From positions 1 through 43,093 of the forward strand of contig CAKPUX010000011.1 in assembly GCA_934193095.1 (NCBI GenBank): a stretch of DNA of 43,093 nt, in the 5' to 3' direction. This stretch comes from an uncultured Dialister sp. GTDB taxonomy: Bacteria; Bacillota; Negativicutes; Veillonellales; Dialisteraceae. The notes under the pieces were generated by a model. That model made no database searches. It worked only from the letters and a program-made list of their open reading frames with translations, and was not told the origin of the DNA. Below are positions 1 through 8,285 of the stretch, one piece after another. How positions within the stretch are numbered: the first letter of the stretch is position 1; each line of letters begins with the position of its first letter. A program made the translations under genes and the position numbers.

Positions 1-82
1 AGATGCCGTCAAATAGAAGGAAGCGAGTGTGGGGGCGCAAATTCCCGCTTGACAAAAGTCACTTCATAACAGAAATGGTGAT

Positions 83-109
83 GCGGCGCATAAAAATCAG
101 AAGCGCCGC
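83..109. repeat. GCGGCGC palindrome, copy 1
   Basis: The arms GCGGCGC and GCGCCGC surround an AT-rich loop. It is the first of the recurring intergenic palindromes of this window and lies in gene-free DNA downstream of murB. Confidence 0.85.
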
Positions 110-136
110 GGAGTTTCGATAGCGCTTCGTGCGCAA

Positions 137-281
137 CGTCATTTCGACCGTAGCCGAGGGTCTTTATTGCAAAACGCTCATCGCCTGATGTGAGGCAGCA
201 CCAGGACATCGTTTTCCCTCGGTGCATACACGATGATTCTCGCAGTGCAGTAAAGATCCCTCGGCTGCGCTCGGGATGACG
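137..281. repeat. Inverted-repeat element family A, 145 bp
   Basis: The ends are inverted: CGTCATTTCGA...TAGCCGAGG on the left and CTCGGCTGCGCTCGGGATGACG on the right (shown in part). The copy at 8341-8485 has the same length and a closely similar interior. It carries no plausible gene, so it looks like a MITE-type non-autonomous element. Confidence 0.75.
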
Positions 282-295
282 ATGCCAGAGAATCC

Positions 296-527
296 CAGTC
301 ATCAGCCACCAGTCACTCCTAATCCCCAATCCTTAGGGAAACGCTGATTAAATCGCAGAATCAGATTTCATACGGATTTTTATACATAGCTTCGTCATCA
401 TCTTCCTTAAATAGCTCGCTATTCGCGTCAGATGATTCCTCGCTCTGTATAAAAATCCAAGAATGAAATTTGACAACGATTGAATCAGTGTTTCCCTAGC
501 TACTCACCCCTAGTCCCCAGTCACCAA
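296..527. repeat. Heptamer array interrupted by a family B element
   Basis: Degenerate 7-bp repeats (CAGTCAC, CTAATCC, CCAATCC) run to about 335 and resume at 498 (CTAGCTA, CTCACCC, CTAGTCC). The family B element at 336-496 sits between the two halves. Otherwise the 1-532 interval holds only repeats. Confidence 0.75.
336..496. repeat. Inverted-repeat element family B, 161 bp, copy 1
   Basis: The terminal inverted repeats start GGGAAACGCTGATTAAATC and end GATTGAATCAGTGTTTCCC. TA flanks both sides. A second, inner inverted repeat (GGATTTTTATACA / TGTATAAAAATCC) would fold it into a long hairpin. Length equals that of copy 2 (1669-1829), which is inverted relative to this one. Confidence 0.8.
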
Positions 528-532
528 CAAAC

Positions 533-558
533 AAAAAAGAAGCCTTTCGGCTTCTTTC
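533..558 (-). terminator. Rho-independent terminator of murB
   Basis: On the minus strand the stem GAAGCC/GGCTTC closes a GAAA-type loop and is followed by TTTTTT. It overlaps the murB stop codon. Confidence 0.85.
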
Positions 559-1465
559 ACTCTTCCCCTACGATCTGAACCTCGGTATGCAGGTCCACGC
601 CATAGGCCTCTTTGACCTTCTGCTGTACCTGATGGATGAGAGAGAGCATATCTTCGCAGGAGGCACGGCCATTATTGATGAGGAAACCGGCGTGTTTCTC
701 GCTGACCTGTGCATCGCCCACCGAAAATCCTTTGAGCCCCAGTTCTTCGAGCATCTGCCCGACAAAATGACCATCGGGACGCTTGAAGGTAGATCCGGCG
801 CTTCGTTTTTCAAGAGGCTGCTTCGTGGCTCTTCTCTGATTGAGATCCTTCATCAGCGCTTCGATGTCCTTTTGATTGCCCGGCTTCAACGAAAGCGTGA
901 TATCGAGGATGACTTCCCCATTCTGCATGAAGGGGCTGTGGCGATACCCATAGCCCATATCCTTGATGGAGTGGACAATGATATCCCCCTTTGCATCACA
1001 GGTGGTGGCAGAAACGATGATCTTCGCCATTTCTCCGCCATACGCCCCTGCATTCATATAAGCAGCTCCGCCAATACTGCCGGGAATGCCGCTTGCAAAT
1101 TCCATGCCGGAGAGACCATACTCCAATGCTTTCCTTGCAGCAGCTGCCGTAGGCACTCCGCTCGCGACCGTCAGGAGATTCTCCTTCCTTTCCATGCGGT
1201 GCAGACGACCGGTGAATACCACCGCCCCTCGGATGCCTTTGTCCCGGACGAGCAGGTTCGCCCCGCCGCCCAGTACAAAAAGCGGCACCGCATGCTTGTG
1301 TGCGAGCTTTGTGATGAGGCACACTTCTTCTGTCGTTTCCGGCATCAGAAAACAATCTGCCGGCCCACCAATGCCAAAGGTGGTATGACGCTTCATGGGT
1401 TCATTTGTCTTTATCTGATTCTCTCTTAAAATGCCGGAGAAAATGCTTGCATAGTCGTTATTCAT
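557..1465 (-). CDS. murB: UDP-N-acetylenolpyruvoylglucosamine reductase
   Basis: This cytoplasmic FAD enzyme reduces UDP-GlcNAc-enolpyruvate to UDP-MurNAc with NADPH in peptidoglycan precursor synthesis. The 302 residues are typical for the family. FAD-domain signatures are visible as HTTFGIGGPAD (27-37), LGGGANLLV (65-73) and SGIPGSIGGAAYMNAGAYGGE (125-145 region). The catalytic serine is expected at S225 in SAGSTFKRP, and a conserved C-terminal glutamate lies in LHTEVQIVG. The start ATG is preceded by AAGGA at good spacing. It stands alone, with its own consensus promoter and terminator. Confidence 0.97.
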   Translation of the reverse strand: MNNDYASIFSGILRENQIKTNEPMKRHTTFGIGGPADCFLMPETTEEVCLITKLAHKHAVPLFVLGGGANLLVRDKGIRGAVVFTGRLHRMERKENLLTVASGVPTAAAARKALEYGLSGMEFASGIPGSIGGAAYMNAGAYGGEMAKIIVSATTCDAKGDIIVHSIKDMGYGYRHSPFMQNGEVILDITLSLKPGNQKDIEALMKDLNQRRATKQPLEKRSAGSTFKRPDGHFVGQMLEELGLKGFSVGDAQVSEKHAGFLINNGRASCEDMLSLIHQVQQKVKEAYGVDLHTEVQIVGEE

Positions 1466-1502
1466 ATCCGATTCCTTACCCTTATAAAATCATATCTTAT
1501 TT

Positions 1503-1531
1503 ATTATAAGGATGCACATGGAGCGCGTCAA
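1503..1531 (-). promoter_or_regulatory. sigma-70 promoter of murB
   Basis: Minus-strand TTGACG at 1526-1531 and TATAAT at 1503-1508 are separated by 17 bp, about 40 bp upstream of the murB start. Confidence 0.85.
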
Positions 1532-1545
1532 TGGGAAAATAGGAA

Positions 1546-1612
1546 CCTTGAGTGACTGGAGACGGGTGACTAGTGTCTAGGGATTAGGGATTAGACTAAA
1601 AGATCCAGAGAC
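1546..1612. repeat. Heptamer array
   Basis: Degenerate 7-bp repeats on the reverse register (GTGACTG, CTAGGGA, TTAGGGA). The 1466-2510 gap holds only the murB promoter and repeats. Confidence 0.6.
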
Positions 1613-1635
1613 TGGGAGATATCAGACTCCCGTAT

Positions 1636-1958
1636 CGTCATCCCGAGCGCAGCCGAGGGATCTTTCTTGGGAAACACTGATTAAATCGTTATCGGATTTC
1701 ATTCTTGGATTTTTATACAGAGCGAGGAGACAGGGGGCGCGAATAGCGAGCTATTTAAGGAGGATGTCGACGACGCTATGTATAAAAATCCATATGAAAC
1801 CTGATTCTGTGATTTAATCAGCGTTTCCCTTGCACTGCGGTCAGTATCACATAGGCATTGGCAGGGAAACGACGCCTTGGTACTACGTATTTCTGCTTTC
1901 ACACATGCATCGTTTATCGGTCTGCAAGAAAGATTTCTCGCTTGCGCTCGAAATGACG
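1636..1958. repeat. Family A element interrupted by a family B element
   Basis: The left end CGTCATCCCGAGCG and right end CGCTCGAAATGACG match the uninterrupted copy at 16793-16950. Interior sequence after the insertion (from GCACTGCGGTCAG) continues exactly where the left part stops. Removing the 161-bp insert and one TT restores a roughly 160-bp family A element. Confidence 0.85.
1669..1829. repeat. Family B element, 161 bp, copy 2 (nested)
   Basis: GGGAAACACTGATTAAATC and GATTTAATCAGCGTTTCCC form the inverted ends. The element is flanked by TT on both sides inside the family A sequence CTTTCTTGCACTG, and the intact site exists at 16793-16950. This is direct evidence of insertion with a 2-bp duplication. 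Confidence 0.88.
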
Positions 1959-1983
1959 ATACGAGAAAAGGGTATCCCCAAAA

Positions 1984-2170
1984 GTTTGAAAGCAGGGATT
2001 AGGGATTAGGAGTCTCAAGTGACTAGTGGCTGGAATGCCAGCTCATGGCATCGCCATTATTTATACTCCGCGGCGCTTCTATATTTTTATGCGCCGCACC
2101 ACCATTTCTCATTTCTCATTCAATCGAGGCTTTCAACCGCAATCAAGGGGCAGCACGCCCTATGGGCCTC
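1984..2170. repeat. Composite intergenic module (heptamers, palindrome, 3' block)
   Basis: In order: a heptamer array (GGGATTAGGGATTAGG, then CTCAAGTGACTAGTGGC), a GGCATCGCC dyad, the palindrome at 2070-2097 and an end block ending near GGGGCAGCACGCCC. The same module order recurs across the window. No supported gene occupies this stretch. Confidence 0.7.
2070..2097. repeat. GCGGCGC palindrome, copy 2
   Basis: GCGGCGC (2070-2076) and GCGCCGC (2091-2097) around a T-rich loop. Confidence 0.85.
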
Positions 2171-2330
2171 CCCCCTCCCCCATCAAAAGGCGATGTGAAA
2201 TAACGATCATCTCATTTTCGCGTTCCATCTGCCGCGGGGGACTTGCAGCTCTCATAGGAGTGACCGGGAAACCTTATCCCAGATGTCTTTCATACCATAG
2301 TCACCCTATCCGCCCCTGCGGGGCACCTTC

Positions 2331-2486
2331 CCCTAGAGGGGAAGGCTGCGATACGAGAATACCATCTTCTAAAAATAGGCGGCGAAGCCGCCACCTGAAC
2401 CTTGAACCCTGAACCCTGAACCAAATGAAAGCAAAGTAAAAAGGAGCTATGAAGAAATGAGGATTCATTTCTTCACAGCCCCTTTT
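2331..2486. repeat. Long direct repeat, left copy (156 bp)
   Basis: It is nearly identical to 7352-7499. Both contain the CCCTAGAGGGGAAGG dyad, a GGCGGCGAAGCCGCC dyad, TGAACCC heptamers and a strong hairpin terminator. This copy carries one more heptamer than the right copy. The two copies bracket the rbs operon. Confidence 0.85.
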
Positions 2487-2488
2487 GT
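2438..2488. terminator. Terminator downstream of rbsB (bidirectional)
   Basis: A long stem (minus strand AAAAGGGGCTGTGAAGAAAT against ATTTCTTCATAGCTCC) ends in a T-run on either strand. It lies just after the rbsB stop. Confidence 0.85.
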
Positions 2489-2510
2489 TCAGGTTATCAG
2501 ATGAAATAAA

Positions 2511-3431
2511 TTATTTGTTTTCGATCAGTTTCAGGTCGACAGCAATATTCTTTTCGACATTTTCACCCTTAGCGAGCTTCAGAGCAGCATCGACGCCGAT
2601 CTCGCCCATCTTGTCTGGCTGCTGAGCGATGGTAGCTGCCATGGTGCCGTCTTTGACTGCTTTCACGCCGTCATCCGTGCCGTCGAAGCCGATGATGAAG
2701 ATCTGCTTGTTGGCAGCTTTGGCAGCGGAGATAGCGCCGAGAGCCATTTCATCGTTCTGTGCGAAGATGGCTTTAACATCCGGGTTTGCCTGGAGGATAT
2801 TTTCAGAAACGGTCAGGCCCTGGCTGCGATCGAAGTTTGCACTCTGCTTTGCGAGGACTTTCAGTTTCTTGTCAGCGATGTTATGGAAGCCCTGACCGCG
2901 TTCACGGGAAGCGGATGCGCCCGGGATACCTTCGAGTTCAGCGACCGGAGTGCCTTCGCCGAGTTTGGAAACGATGTATTCTGCTGCCATTTCGCCGCCC
3001 TTGATGTTGTTGGAAGCGATGTGTACAGCGACTTCGCCCTTGTCAGAAGCACGGTCGATGGTGATGACCGGGATCTTGGCTTTATTGGCTGCAAGGACAG
3101 AGTTGGATACTGCTGCGGAGTCTACCGGATTCACGATGAGGACGCTGATGTTGCCCTGGAGCAGGTCAGCGATATCATTGGACTGTTTTGCCGGATCATT
3201 CTGTGCATCGACGATCTTGACATTCACGCCAGCCTTTTCAGCAGCTGCTTTGACGCTGTTTGCCATGGTGACGAAGAATGGGTTGTTCTGCGTGGAGACA
3301 GAGAAGCCGATGGTGACTTTCTTCGCGCCGGAAGCAGCAGAAGAGTCGGCTTTCTTATCAGAGCCGCCACAACCAGCAGCAGAGATGAGTGCTGCGCCAA
3401 TGAGAGCTGTTAATGCGATTTTCTTAAACAA
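2511..3431 (-). CDS. rbsB: Ribose ABC transporter substrate-binding lipoprotein
   Basis: This is the periplasmic sugar-binding component that delivers ribose to RbsC/RbsA. The 306 residues begin with a lipoprotein signal peptide (lipobox SAAGC, Cys21), followed by a two-lobe periplasmic binding protein fold (IGFSVSTQNNPFF near 41; IFAQNDEMALGA and IIGFDGTDDG in the second lobe). The only suitable start is TTG at 3429-3431, 8 nt after AGGAGG; no in-frame ATG is available. It is the last gene of the operon, 14 bp after rbsC. RbsB, rather than another pentose-binding protein, is supported by the adjacent rbsD and rbsK. Confidence 0.93.
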   Translation of the reverse strand: MFKKIALTALIGAALISAAGCGGSDKKADSSAASGAKKVTIGFSVSTQNNPFFVTMANSVKAAAEKAGVNVKIVDAQNDPAKQSNDIADLLQGNISVLIVNPVDSAAVSNSVLAANKAKIPVITIDRASDKGEVAVHIASNNIKGGEMAAEYIVSKLGEGTPVAELEGIPGASASRERGQGFHNIADKKLKVLAKQSANFDRSQGLTVSENILQANPDVKAIFAQNDEMALGAISAAKAANKQIFIIGFDGTDDGVKAVKDGTMAATIAQQPDKMGEIGVDAALKLAKGENVEKNIAVDLKLIENK

Positions 3432-3444
3432 AATGTTTTCCTCC

Positions 3445-4383
3445 TTAGTTCTTCTTGCGATCCATCAGGACGGCAAGCAAAATAACTACGCCTTTGACAA
3501 CCTGCTGATAGAAGCTGGACACATTCAAAATGTTCAGGCCATTATTCAAGGTACCGATGATGAGAGCACCGATGAGCGTGCCAGAAATACGGCCTTTGCC
3601 GCCTGCGAGCGAGGTACCCCCGAGGACGACAGCTGCGATCGCATCCAGCTCATAGCCCATGCCGGCCGTCGGCTGCGCGCTGTTCAGGCGGGCAGTCAGG
3701 ATAGCGCCGGCGATAGCACAAAGGCATCCAGTCAAAGCATACGCAAAAATCTTGATTCTGTCAATCTTAATCCCGGAAATATAGGAAACTTTTTCATTCC
3801 CGCCGACCGCATAGGTCTGACGGCCAAGCGGCGTCTTCTTCAGGATGAAGAAAAGGATCAGGAAGGCGATGAGCATCACGATGGCCGGGACCGGGACTTC
3901 CATGATGAAGCCCTGACCGAAGCCGGTGAAGAAAGGATCATCCGAAAGGCCGGAGATCGGATTGCCATTCGTATAGACGAGCGTCGCGCCGCGATAGATG
4001 GTCATCGTGGCGAGCGTCGCGATGAAAGGAGCGACCTTTCCGTAGGAAATGATGACACCATTCACCGCGCCGAGCAGGATACCGATGAAAGCGGAGAAAA
4101 GGATCGCAAGCTCCGGATTCGTCCCTTTGGCGATCATGCTCGCCATGAGCGCGGAAGACAGCGCGAGGATCGAGCCGACAGAGAGGTCGATGCCTCCCGT
4201 CAGGATGACGAAGGTCATACCGAAGGCGATGAGCGCATTGATGGAGATCTGACGAGCCAGATTTTTCAGGTTCGACGGATCGATGAAGCTGTCATTCAAG
4301 GCCGCGATAACGATAAAGAGGACAATGAGACCAATGAGCGGCCCCATTTCTCTCACAAGATTTTTAACTTTTTCGGAATTCAT
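3445..4383 (-). CDS. rbsC: Ribose ABC transporter permease
   Basis: This inner-membrane channel subunit has 312 residues and multiple hydrophobic segments, beginning with GPLIGLIVLFIVIAALND. The family signature TFVILTGGIDLSVGS lies around residues 58-72, and the GGTSLAGGKGRISGTLIGA motif is near the C-terminus. It starts 2 nt after the rbsA stop, and its ribosome-binding site lies within the last codons of rbsA, so translation is probably coupled. Confidence 0.95.
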   Translation of the reverse strand: MNSEKVKNLVREMGPLIGLIVLFIVIAALNDSFIDPSNLKNLARQISINALIAFGMTFVILTGGIDLSVGSILALSSALMASMIAKGTNPELAILFSAFIGILLGAVNGVIISYGKVAPFIATLATMTIYRGATLVYTNGNPISGLSDDPFFTGFGQGFIMEVPVPAIVMLIAFLILFFILKKTPLGRQTYAVGGNEKVSYISGIKIDRIKIFAYALTGCLCAIAGAILTARLNSAQPTAGMGYELDAIAAVVLGGTSLAGGKGRISGTLIGALIIGTLNNGLNILNVSSFYQQVVKGVVILLAVLMDRKKN

Positions 4384-4385
4384 GC

Positions 4386-5867
4386 TTACTCTCCTCCGGT
4401 AGCCAATGTCATAATACGTGTCTGTGTCGCATCTTTATGATCGATGATGCCAGCCAGATGTCCTTCGTGGATGACCATGATACGGTCGCTCATGCCGATG
4501 ACTTCCGGCAGTTCAGAAGAAACCATGATGATGGATACGCCTTGGGCGGTCAGTTCATTCATCAGGTCATAGATATCTTTTTTCGCACCGATATCAATAC
4601 CGCGGGTCGGTTCATCCAGAATGAGCAGCTTCGGATGCATGCCCACCCACTTCGCGATGACGACCTTCTGCTGGTTGCCGCCGGAAAGCGCACTCGCCGG
4701 AAGCTCGATGGTCTGTGTTTTTACACCAAGCTTGTGCGATAACGTATCTGCGAAACCGAATTCTTCCTTGTCATTGATGACGCCGCTCTTGGCAAGGGCA
4801 TTCACGCTGGGGAGTGCGATATTTTTCTTTATCGAGAAATCCAGAATGAGCCCTTCCGTCTTACGGTTCTCTGTAATGAAGCCGAAGCCGAGCTTGATGG
4901 CATCCAGCGGCTTTTTGATCTTGATCTCCTTGCCAGAGAGGTAAAGCTTGCCTTCCTTGTGCGGATCCACACCGAAGATCGCTCTCATGATTTCCGTGCG
5001 GCCAGCACCCATGAGGCCGGCCACGCCCAGGATCTCCCCTTTTCTGACAGAGAAGGAAATATGCTCGAAAACGCCAGGCTGCGAGAAATCTTCGACCTTG
5101 AATACTTCATCGCCGGGTACATTCGTGCGTGCCGGATAGTACTCGCTCATCACGCGGCCGACCATGTCGCCGACGATCTGGTCCATATTCGTTTCTTCTG
5201 TCGGGCGGCTGCTGATGGTCTGCCCGTCACGCATAACCGTGATGGTATCGCAATTATTGAAAACCTCTTCCATGCGATGAGAAATATAGATGATGGAGAC
5301 GCCCTTCGCCTTCAGCTTTCTCATGACTTCGAAAAGACTGTCAGTCTCACGCTCCGTCAAAGCGGCCGTCGGTTCATCCATGATGACCGTCTTCGCATCA
5401 AGCATCAGATTTCGTGTGATTTCTGTCATCTGCTGCTGTCCGACAGAGCATTCCCCTGCGATTTCATCGAGCGGCAGCGTGATGCCCATTTCCTGACACT
5501 TTTCTTCTGCCATCTGCCGCATCTTTTTGAAATCAATGAAGCCAAAAGCCGTTTTCGGCTGATTCATCAGGAAAAGATTCTCCAGAATAGAGAGATTCGG
5601 CCAGATATTCAGCTCCTGATGAATGAAAGCGATCCCGTGCTCTTCCGCATCTTTATTATTGCGGAACGTCACTTCCTTGCCATCCACCAGAATGGTGCCC
5701 GCATCCGCTTTATGGATGCCCGTCAAAATATTCATTAATGTGGATTTGCCTGCGCCATTCTCCCCCATCAGTGCGTGGACTTCGCCAGGTCGGATGTGGA
5801 GATTCACCCCGCCTAAGACCTTATTCGTCCCGAAGGCTTTGCAAATCCCGATCATATTGATATCCAT
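4386..5867 (-). CDS. rbsA: Ribose ABC transporter ATP-binding protein (two ABC domains)
   Basis: The 493-residue fused ATPase energises RbsBC uptake. The N-terminal domain has Walker A GENGAGKST (35-43), the signature-like SVGQQQM and Walker B VIMDEPTAAL. The C-terminal domain has the degenerate Walker A GLMGAGRTE typical of sugar importers of this class, signature LSGGNQQK and LILDEPTRGI. The final codons (GGA GGA GAG) double as the ribosome-binding site of rbsC. It is 12 bp downstream of rbsD. Confidence 0.96.
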   Translation of the reverse strand: MDINMIGICKAFGTNKVLGGVNLHIRPGEVHALMGENGAGKSTLMNILTGIHKADAGTILVDGKEVTFRNNKDAEEHGIAFIHQELNIWPNLSILENLFLMNQPKTAFGFIDFKKMRQMAEEKCQEMGITLPLDEIAGECSVGQQQMTEITRNLMLDAKTVIMDEPTAALTERETDSLFEVMRKLKAKGVSIIYISHRMEEVFNNCDTITVMRDGQTISSRPTEETNMDQIVGDMVGRVMSEYYPARTNVPGDEVFKVEDFSQPGVFEHISFSVRKGEILGVAGLMGAGRTEIMRAIFGVDPHKEGKLYLSGKEIKIKKPLDAIKLGFGFITENRKTEGLILDFSIKKNIALPSVNALAKSGVINDKEEFGFADTLSHKLGVKTQTIELPASALSGGNQQKVVIAKWVGMHPKLLILDEPTRGIDIGAKKDIYDLMNELTAQGVSIIMVSSELPEVIGMSDRIMVIHEGHLAGIIDHKDATQTRIMTLATGGE

Positions 5868-5879
5868 GTACTACCCCTC

Positions 5880-6284
5880 TTAGAAGATGACGCCGGACTC
5901 GAGAATGATATTCGAATACGGAGTGATTTCGCCCGTGCGGATGACAGCTTTGCAGTCCTTTTCCCACGCTTTCAGCTCTTCATGGCTAGCCAGCATGACC
6001 CATTCCACAGAGTCTTCCGGGAAGACTTCGTGAAGCGCTTTCCACTGCTCCGGATTTTCCGTTTCCGTCTCCGGTGCGATATAGACCTTCTGGATCTCCA
6101 TGTACTTCGCCATTTCCTTCACGACTTCGATGAATTTCGGTTCGCCCAGGCGGAGTGCGAGGTCGATCTTCGGCGTACCGGATGGCACCGGAAGACCGCA
6201 GTCTCCGACACAGATCTTATCTGTATGACCGAGGTCTGCTAAAACCTTGGCAATGTTGCTGTTCAAAATTCCTACTTTCTGCAT
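5880..6284 (-). CDS. rbsD: D-ribose pyranase
   Basis: RbsD interconverts pyranose and furanose forms of ribose so that RbsK can use it. The start is set at MQKVGILNSNIAK (134 residues, usual family size), preceded by GGAGGAG 8 nt upstream. An upstream in-frame ATG would add ten residues lying inside rbsK and lacking similarity to the family. Conserved features are H20 in LGHTDKI, DCGLPVP, and the C-terminal PYSNIILESGVIF. The start overlaps the rbsK 3' end by 13 bp, indicating coupling. Confidence 0.95.
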   Translation of the reverse strand: MQKVGILNSNIAKVLADLGHTDKICVGDCGLPVPSGTPKIDLALRLGEPKFIEVVKEMAKYMEIQKVYIAPETETENPEQWKALHEVFPEDSVEWVMLASHEELKAWEKDCKAVIRTGEITPYSNIILESGVIF

Positions 6285-7162
6285 GAGAGCATCTCCTCCA
6301 CTTCTTTGCGCCATGGCATCCCGCCCTGAGCGCCGATTTTTCCGACAGACAATGCCGCCGCCGCATTGGCAAAACGGATGGCTTCTTGGATGGCCAGCCC
6401 TTCACAGCGCGCCGCCGCAAAAGCCCCATTGAAGGTATCGCCTGCCCCCGTCGTATCGACGACCGGCACTGTGAAGCCGGCGACCTTGACGACCTTGCCC
6501 GCTTCGCCATAGACCACGCCGTCTTTCCCGACAGTCATGATGACCTTGCCAGCTTCGGAAATCAGGATCTCATCCCGATCCATCCCGTCAAACATCAGCG
6601 CCGCTTCATGCTCATTCGGCGTGACATAGGTCACTTTCCTGACCCAGTCCTTCGGGATATCCATGTACGGCGCCGGATTCAGCATCACGGGAACGCCCGC
6701 TTCAAAGCAGCGGTCAATGATATAGCCGATCGTATCCATCGGGATCTCATGCTGCAGCATGACGAGCGCCGAGGAAGAAATCACGTCCCAGTCCTTATCG
6801 ATCATCTCACGGCTGACCTTGTCATTCGCCCCTTTGATGACGATGATACTGTTATCCCCTTCCGCCAGCGTGATATGTGCCGTGCCTGTCGTGATGCCGG
6901 AGAGCGTCTCCACATAGTCTGTCTTCACGCCGCTTCCTTCCAGCGCCTCTTTCATAAGCGTCCCGTAGGCATCATCGCCCACGCAGCCGATCATGTACAC
7001 GGTAGCCCCCAGGCGCGATGCCGCGACGGCCTGATTTGCCCCCTTGCCGCCAGGAGAAACGATCAGGCGGCTGCCCATCACAGTCTCACCCGCCTGCGGC
7101 CTTCTGTCCGCCTCGACAGTGATATCCATATTACAGCTGCCTATTACAGAAATATGACCCAT
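6272..7162 (-). CDS. rbsK: Ribokinase
   Basis: RbsK phosphorylates ribose to ribose-5-phosphate. The 296 residues show the PfkB-family substrate loop NMD (11-13), GGKGANQA (38-45) and the catalytic DTTGAGDTFNGAF with the expected base D242. It is the first gene of the operon, an order (K-D-A-C-B) different from the familiar D-A-C-B-K. No LacI-type rbsR is adjacent. Confidence 0.95.
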   Translation of the reverse strand: MGHISVIGSCNMDITVEADRRPQAGETVMGSRLIVSPGGKGANQAVAASRLGATVYMIGCVGDDAYGTLMKEALEGSGVKTDYVETLSGITTGTAHITLAEGDNSIIVIKGANDKVSREMIDKDWDVISSSALVMLQHEIPMDTIGYIIDRCFEAGVPVMLNPAPYMDIPKDWVRKVTYVTPNEHEAALMFDGMDRDEILISEAGKVIMTVGKDGVVYGEAGKVVKVAGFTVPVVDTTGAGDTFNGAFAAARCEGLAIQEAIRFANAAAALSVGKIGAQGGMPWRKEVEEMLSCRK

Positions 7163-7217
7163 AAGCTTCCATCTTCCTTTACTCTTGCAACCACTCTATC
7201 GAAATCGGGTATTCAAT

Positions 7218-7292
7218 GAAAAAGTATGCACATAACACTTTTCTCTTTTTACATAACCGTATTATTCTAGCATAAAGCCTTTAAAGAAAAAA
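7218..7292 (-). promoter_or_regulatory. Possible promoter and operator of the rbs operon
   Basis: TAGAAT on the minus strand (7264-7269) is a plausible -10 but its -35 region is only T-rich. Between it and rbsK lies an imperfect dyad, GAAAAGT (7237-7243) and ACTTTTTC (7218-7225), which could be an operator. Neither is strong. Confidence 0.3.
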
Positions 7293-7351
7293 GAGAGGGA
7301 AAAAAATTTTACAATATGTAAGAGTTCCCAAAATGCTGCCTGATAGCATTA

Positions 7352-7499
7352 CCCTAGAGGGGAAGGCTGCGATACGAGAATACCATCTTCAAAAAAAGGC
7401 GGCGAAGCCGCCACCTGAACCTTGAACCTTGAACCAAATGAAAGCAAAGTAAAAAGGGGCTGTGAAGAAATGAAGATTCATTTCTTCACAGCCCCTTTT
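7352..7499. repeat. Long direct repeat, right copy (148 bp)
   Basis: It matches 2331-2486 nearly base for base; the length difference is one 7-bp unit (TGAACCC) plus one base in an A-run. It lies between the rbs promoter region and the 3' end of the carbonic anhydrase-like gene. Confidence 0.85.
7451..7499. terminator. Terminator downstream of the gamma carbonic anhydrase-like gene
   Basis: The hairpin GGGGCTGTGAAGAAATGAA / TTCATTTCTTCACAGCCCC is followed by TTTT. It is bidirectional in form and is the second copy of the rbsB terminator. Confidence 0.88.
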
Positions 7500-7507
7500 C
7501 CTATGTT

Positions 7508-8065
7508 TTAAACGATCGGTTCTCCGTGATACAGTTCTCCATCGATATCCGGTTTCACACCATAGCCGATGGCCCATTCACATTTATACTTGAGAGCCTG
7601 CGCATGAATGTTCTTCACGCGGTCAATGGTCTTGATGACTTTCGCTGGGACACCGACGACGAGGGAATTCGGCGGGATGACCTGATTTTCCAGAACAAGC
7701 GCGCCGGCAGCGATGATGGAGCCGCGGCCGATCTTGGCACCTGTCAAAACAGTCGCATGCATGCCGATGAGGACATGATCCTCAATGGTACAGGCATGGA
7801 TGCAGGCGCAGTGCCCGATAGTGACATAATCGCCAATGATGCAGGGATCGTCATCCGCCACATGCAGGCAGACCAGATCCTGTACATTCGTACATTCACC
7901 GATGGAGATGTAATTCACATCGCCTCTCGCCACGACGCCTGGCCATACACTCGCATACTTTCCGATCCGGACATCGCCGGAAAGGAATACCTGTGGAGCC
8001 ACAAACGCATTCGGATCGATCTGCGGGATTTTTCCGTTAAATTCTTCATTGGAAAGAGTATACAT
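7508..8065 (-). CDS. Gamma-class carbonic anhydrase-like hexapeptide protein
   Basis: The 185-residue left-handed beta-helix protein belongs to the gamma carbonic anhydrase/YrdA group. Hexapeptide repeats run from about residue 20 to 150. Three histidines in the metal-ligand pattern are visible: H68 (CLHVAD), H85 and H90 (TIGHCACIHACTI). R47 and D49 (VVARGDV) are conserved. Whether members of this branch hydrate CO2 or have another role is not settled by sequence. GGGAGGT precedes the ATG. It is a single gene with its own terminator. Confidence 0.9.
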   Translation of the reverse strand: MYTLSNEEFNGKIPQIDPNAFVAPQVFLSGDVRIGKYASVWPGVVARGDVNYISIGECTNVQDLVCLHVADDDPCIIGDYVTIGHCACIHACTIEDHVLIGMHATVLTGAKIGRGSIIAAGALVLENQVIPPNSLVVGVPAKVIKTIDRVKNIHAQALKYKCEWAIGYGVKPDIDGELYHGEPIV

Positions 8066-8110
8066 ATGAAAGACCTCCCATCCTATACATATAGATTATT
8101 TCCTATCTGT

Positions 8111-8116
8111 ATTATA
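8111..8116 (-). promoter_or_regulatory. Candidate -10 box of the carbonic anhydrase-like gene
   Basis: TATAAT on the minus strand lies about 45 bp before the start codon. The -35 (CTCCAT at 17 bp) is poor. Confidence 0.4.
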
Positions 8117-8285
8117 CTACGAAAGGCAAGCGTATGGAGATTAAATTTTTCTAAAAAGAAAAAATTTCGGGGTTAGCCATCTAGGCGTGTCGTCCCATTG
8201 ACTGCCAGCGAAAGAGGTGAGCGGGTTCTATGGGGTGAGCGGGTTCGGAAGGTTCTATGGGTTCAACGGGTTCAGCAGGGGCGGT

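Noticed and set aside
83..109. GCGGCGC palindromes as Rho-independent terminators
   Set aside because: The T-rich tract lies in the loop, not after the stem, in either orientation, so they lack the canonical terminator form.
9..329. 106-codon minus-strand open frame at the window start
   Set aside because: It spans the palindrome, a family A element and heptamers; it is repeat-derived.
587..1429. 280-codon plus-strand open frame opposite murB
   Set aside because: murB is certain from its motifs; the antisense frame lacks similarity to any family and any ribosome-binding site.
2026..2412. 128-codon plus-strand open frame
   Set aside because: It is made of repeat modules (palindrome, dyads, TGAACCC heptamers), so it is not a gene.
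2950..4440. 496-codon plus-strand open frame opposite rbsC/rbsB
   Set aside because: It lies entirely antisense to well-conserved ribose transport genes. Its composition (charged, low-complexity runs) is that of a codon-bias shadow.
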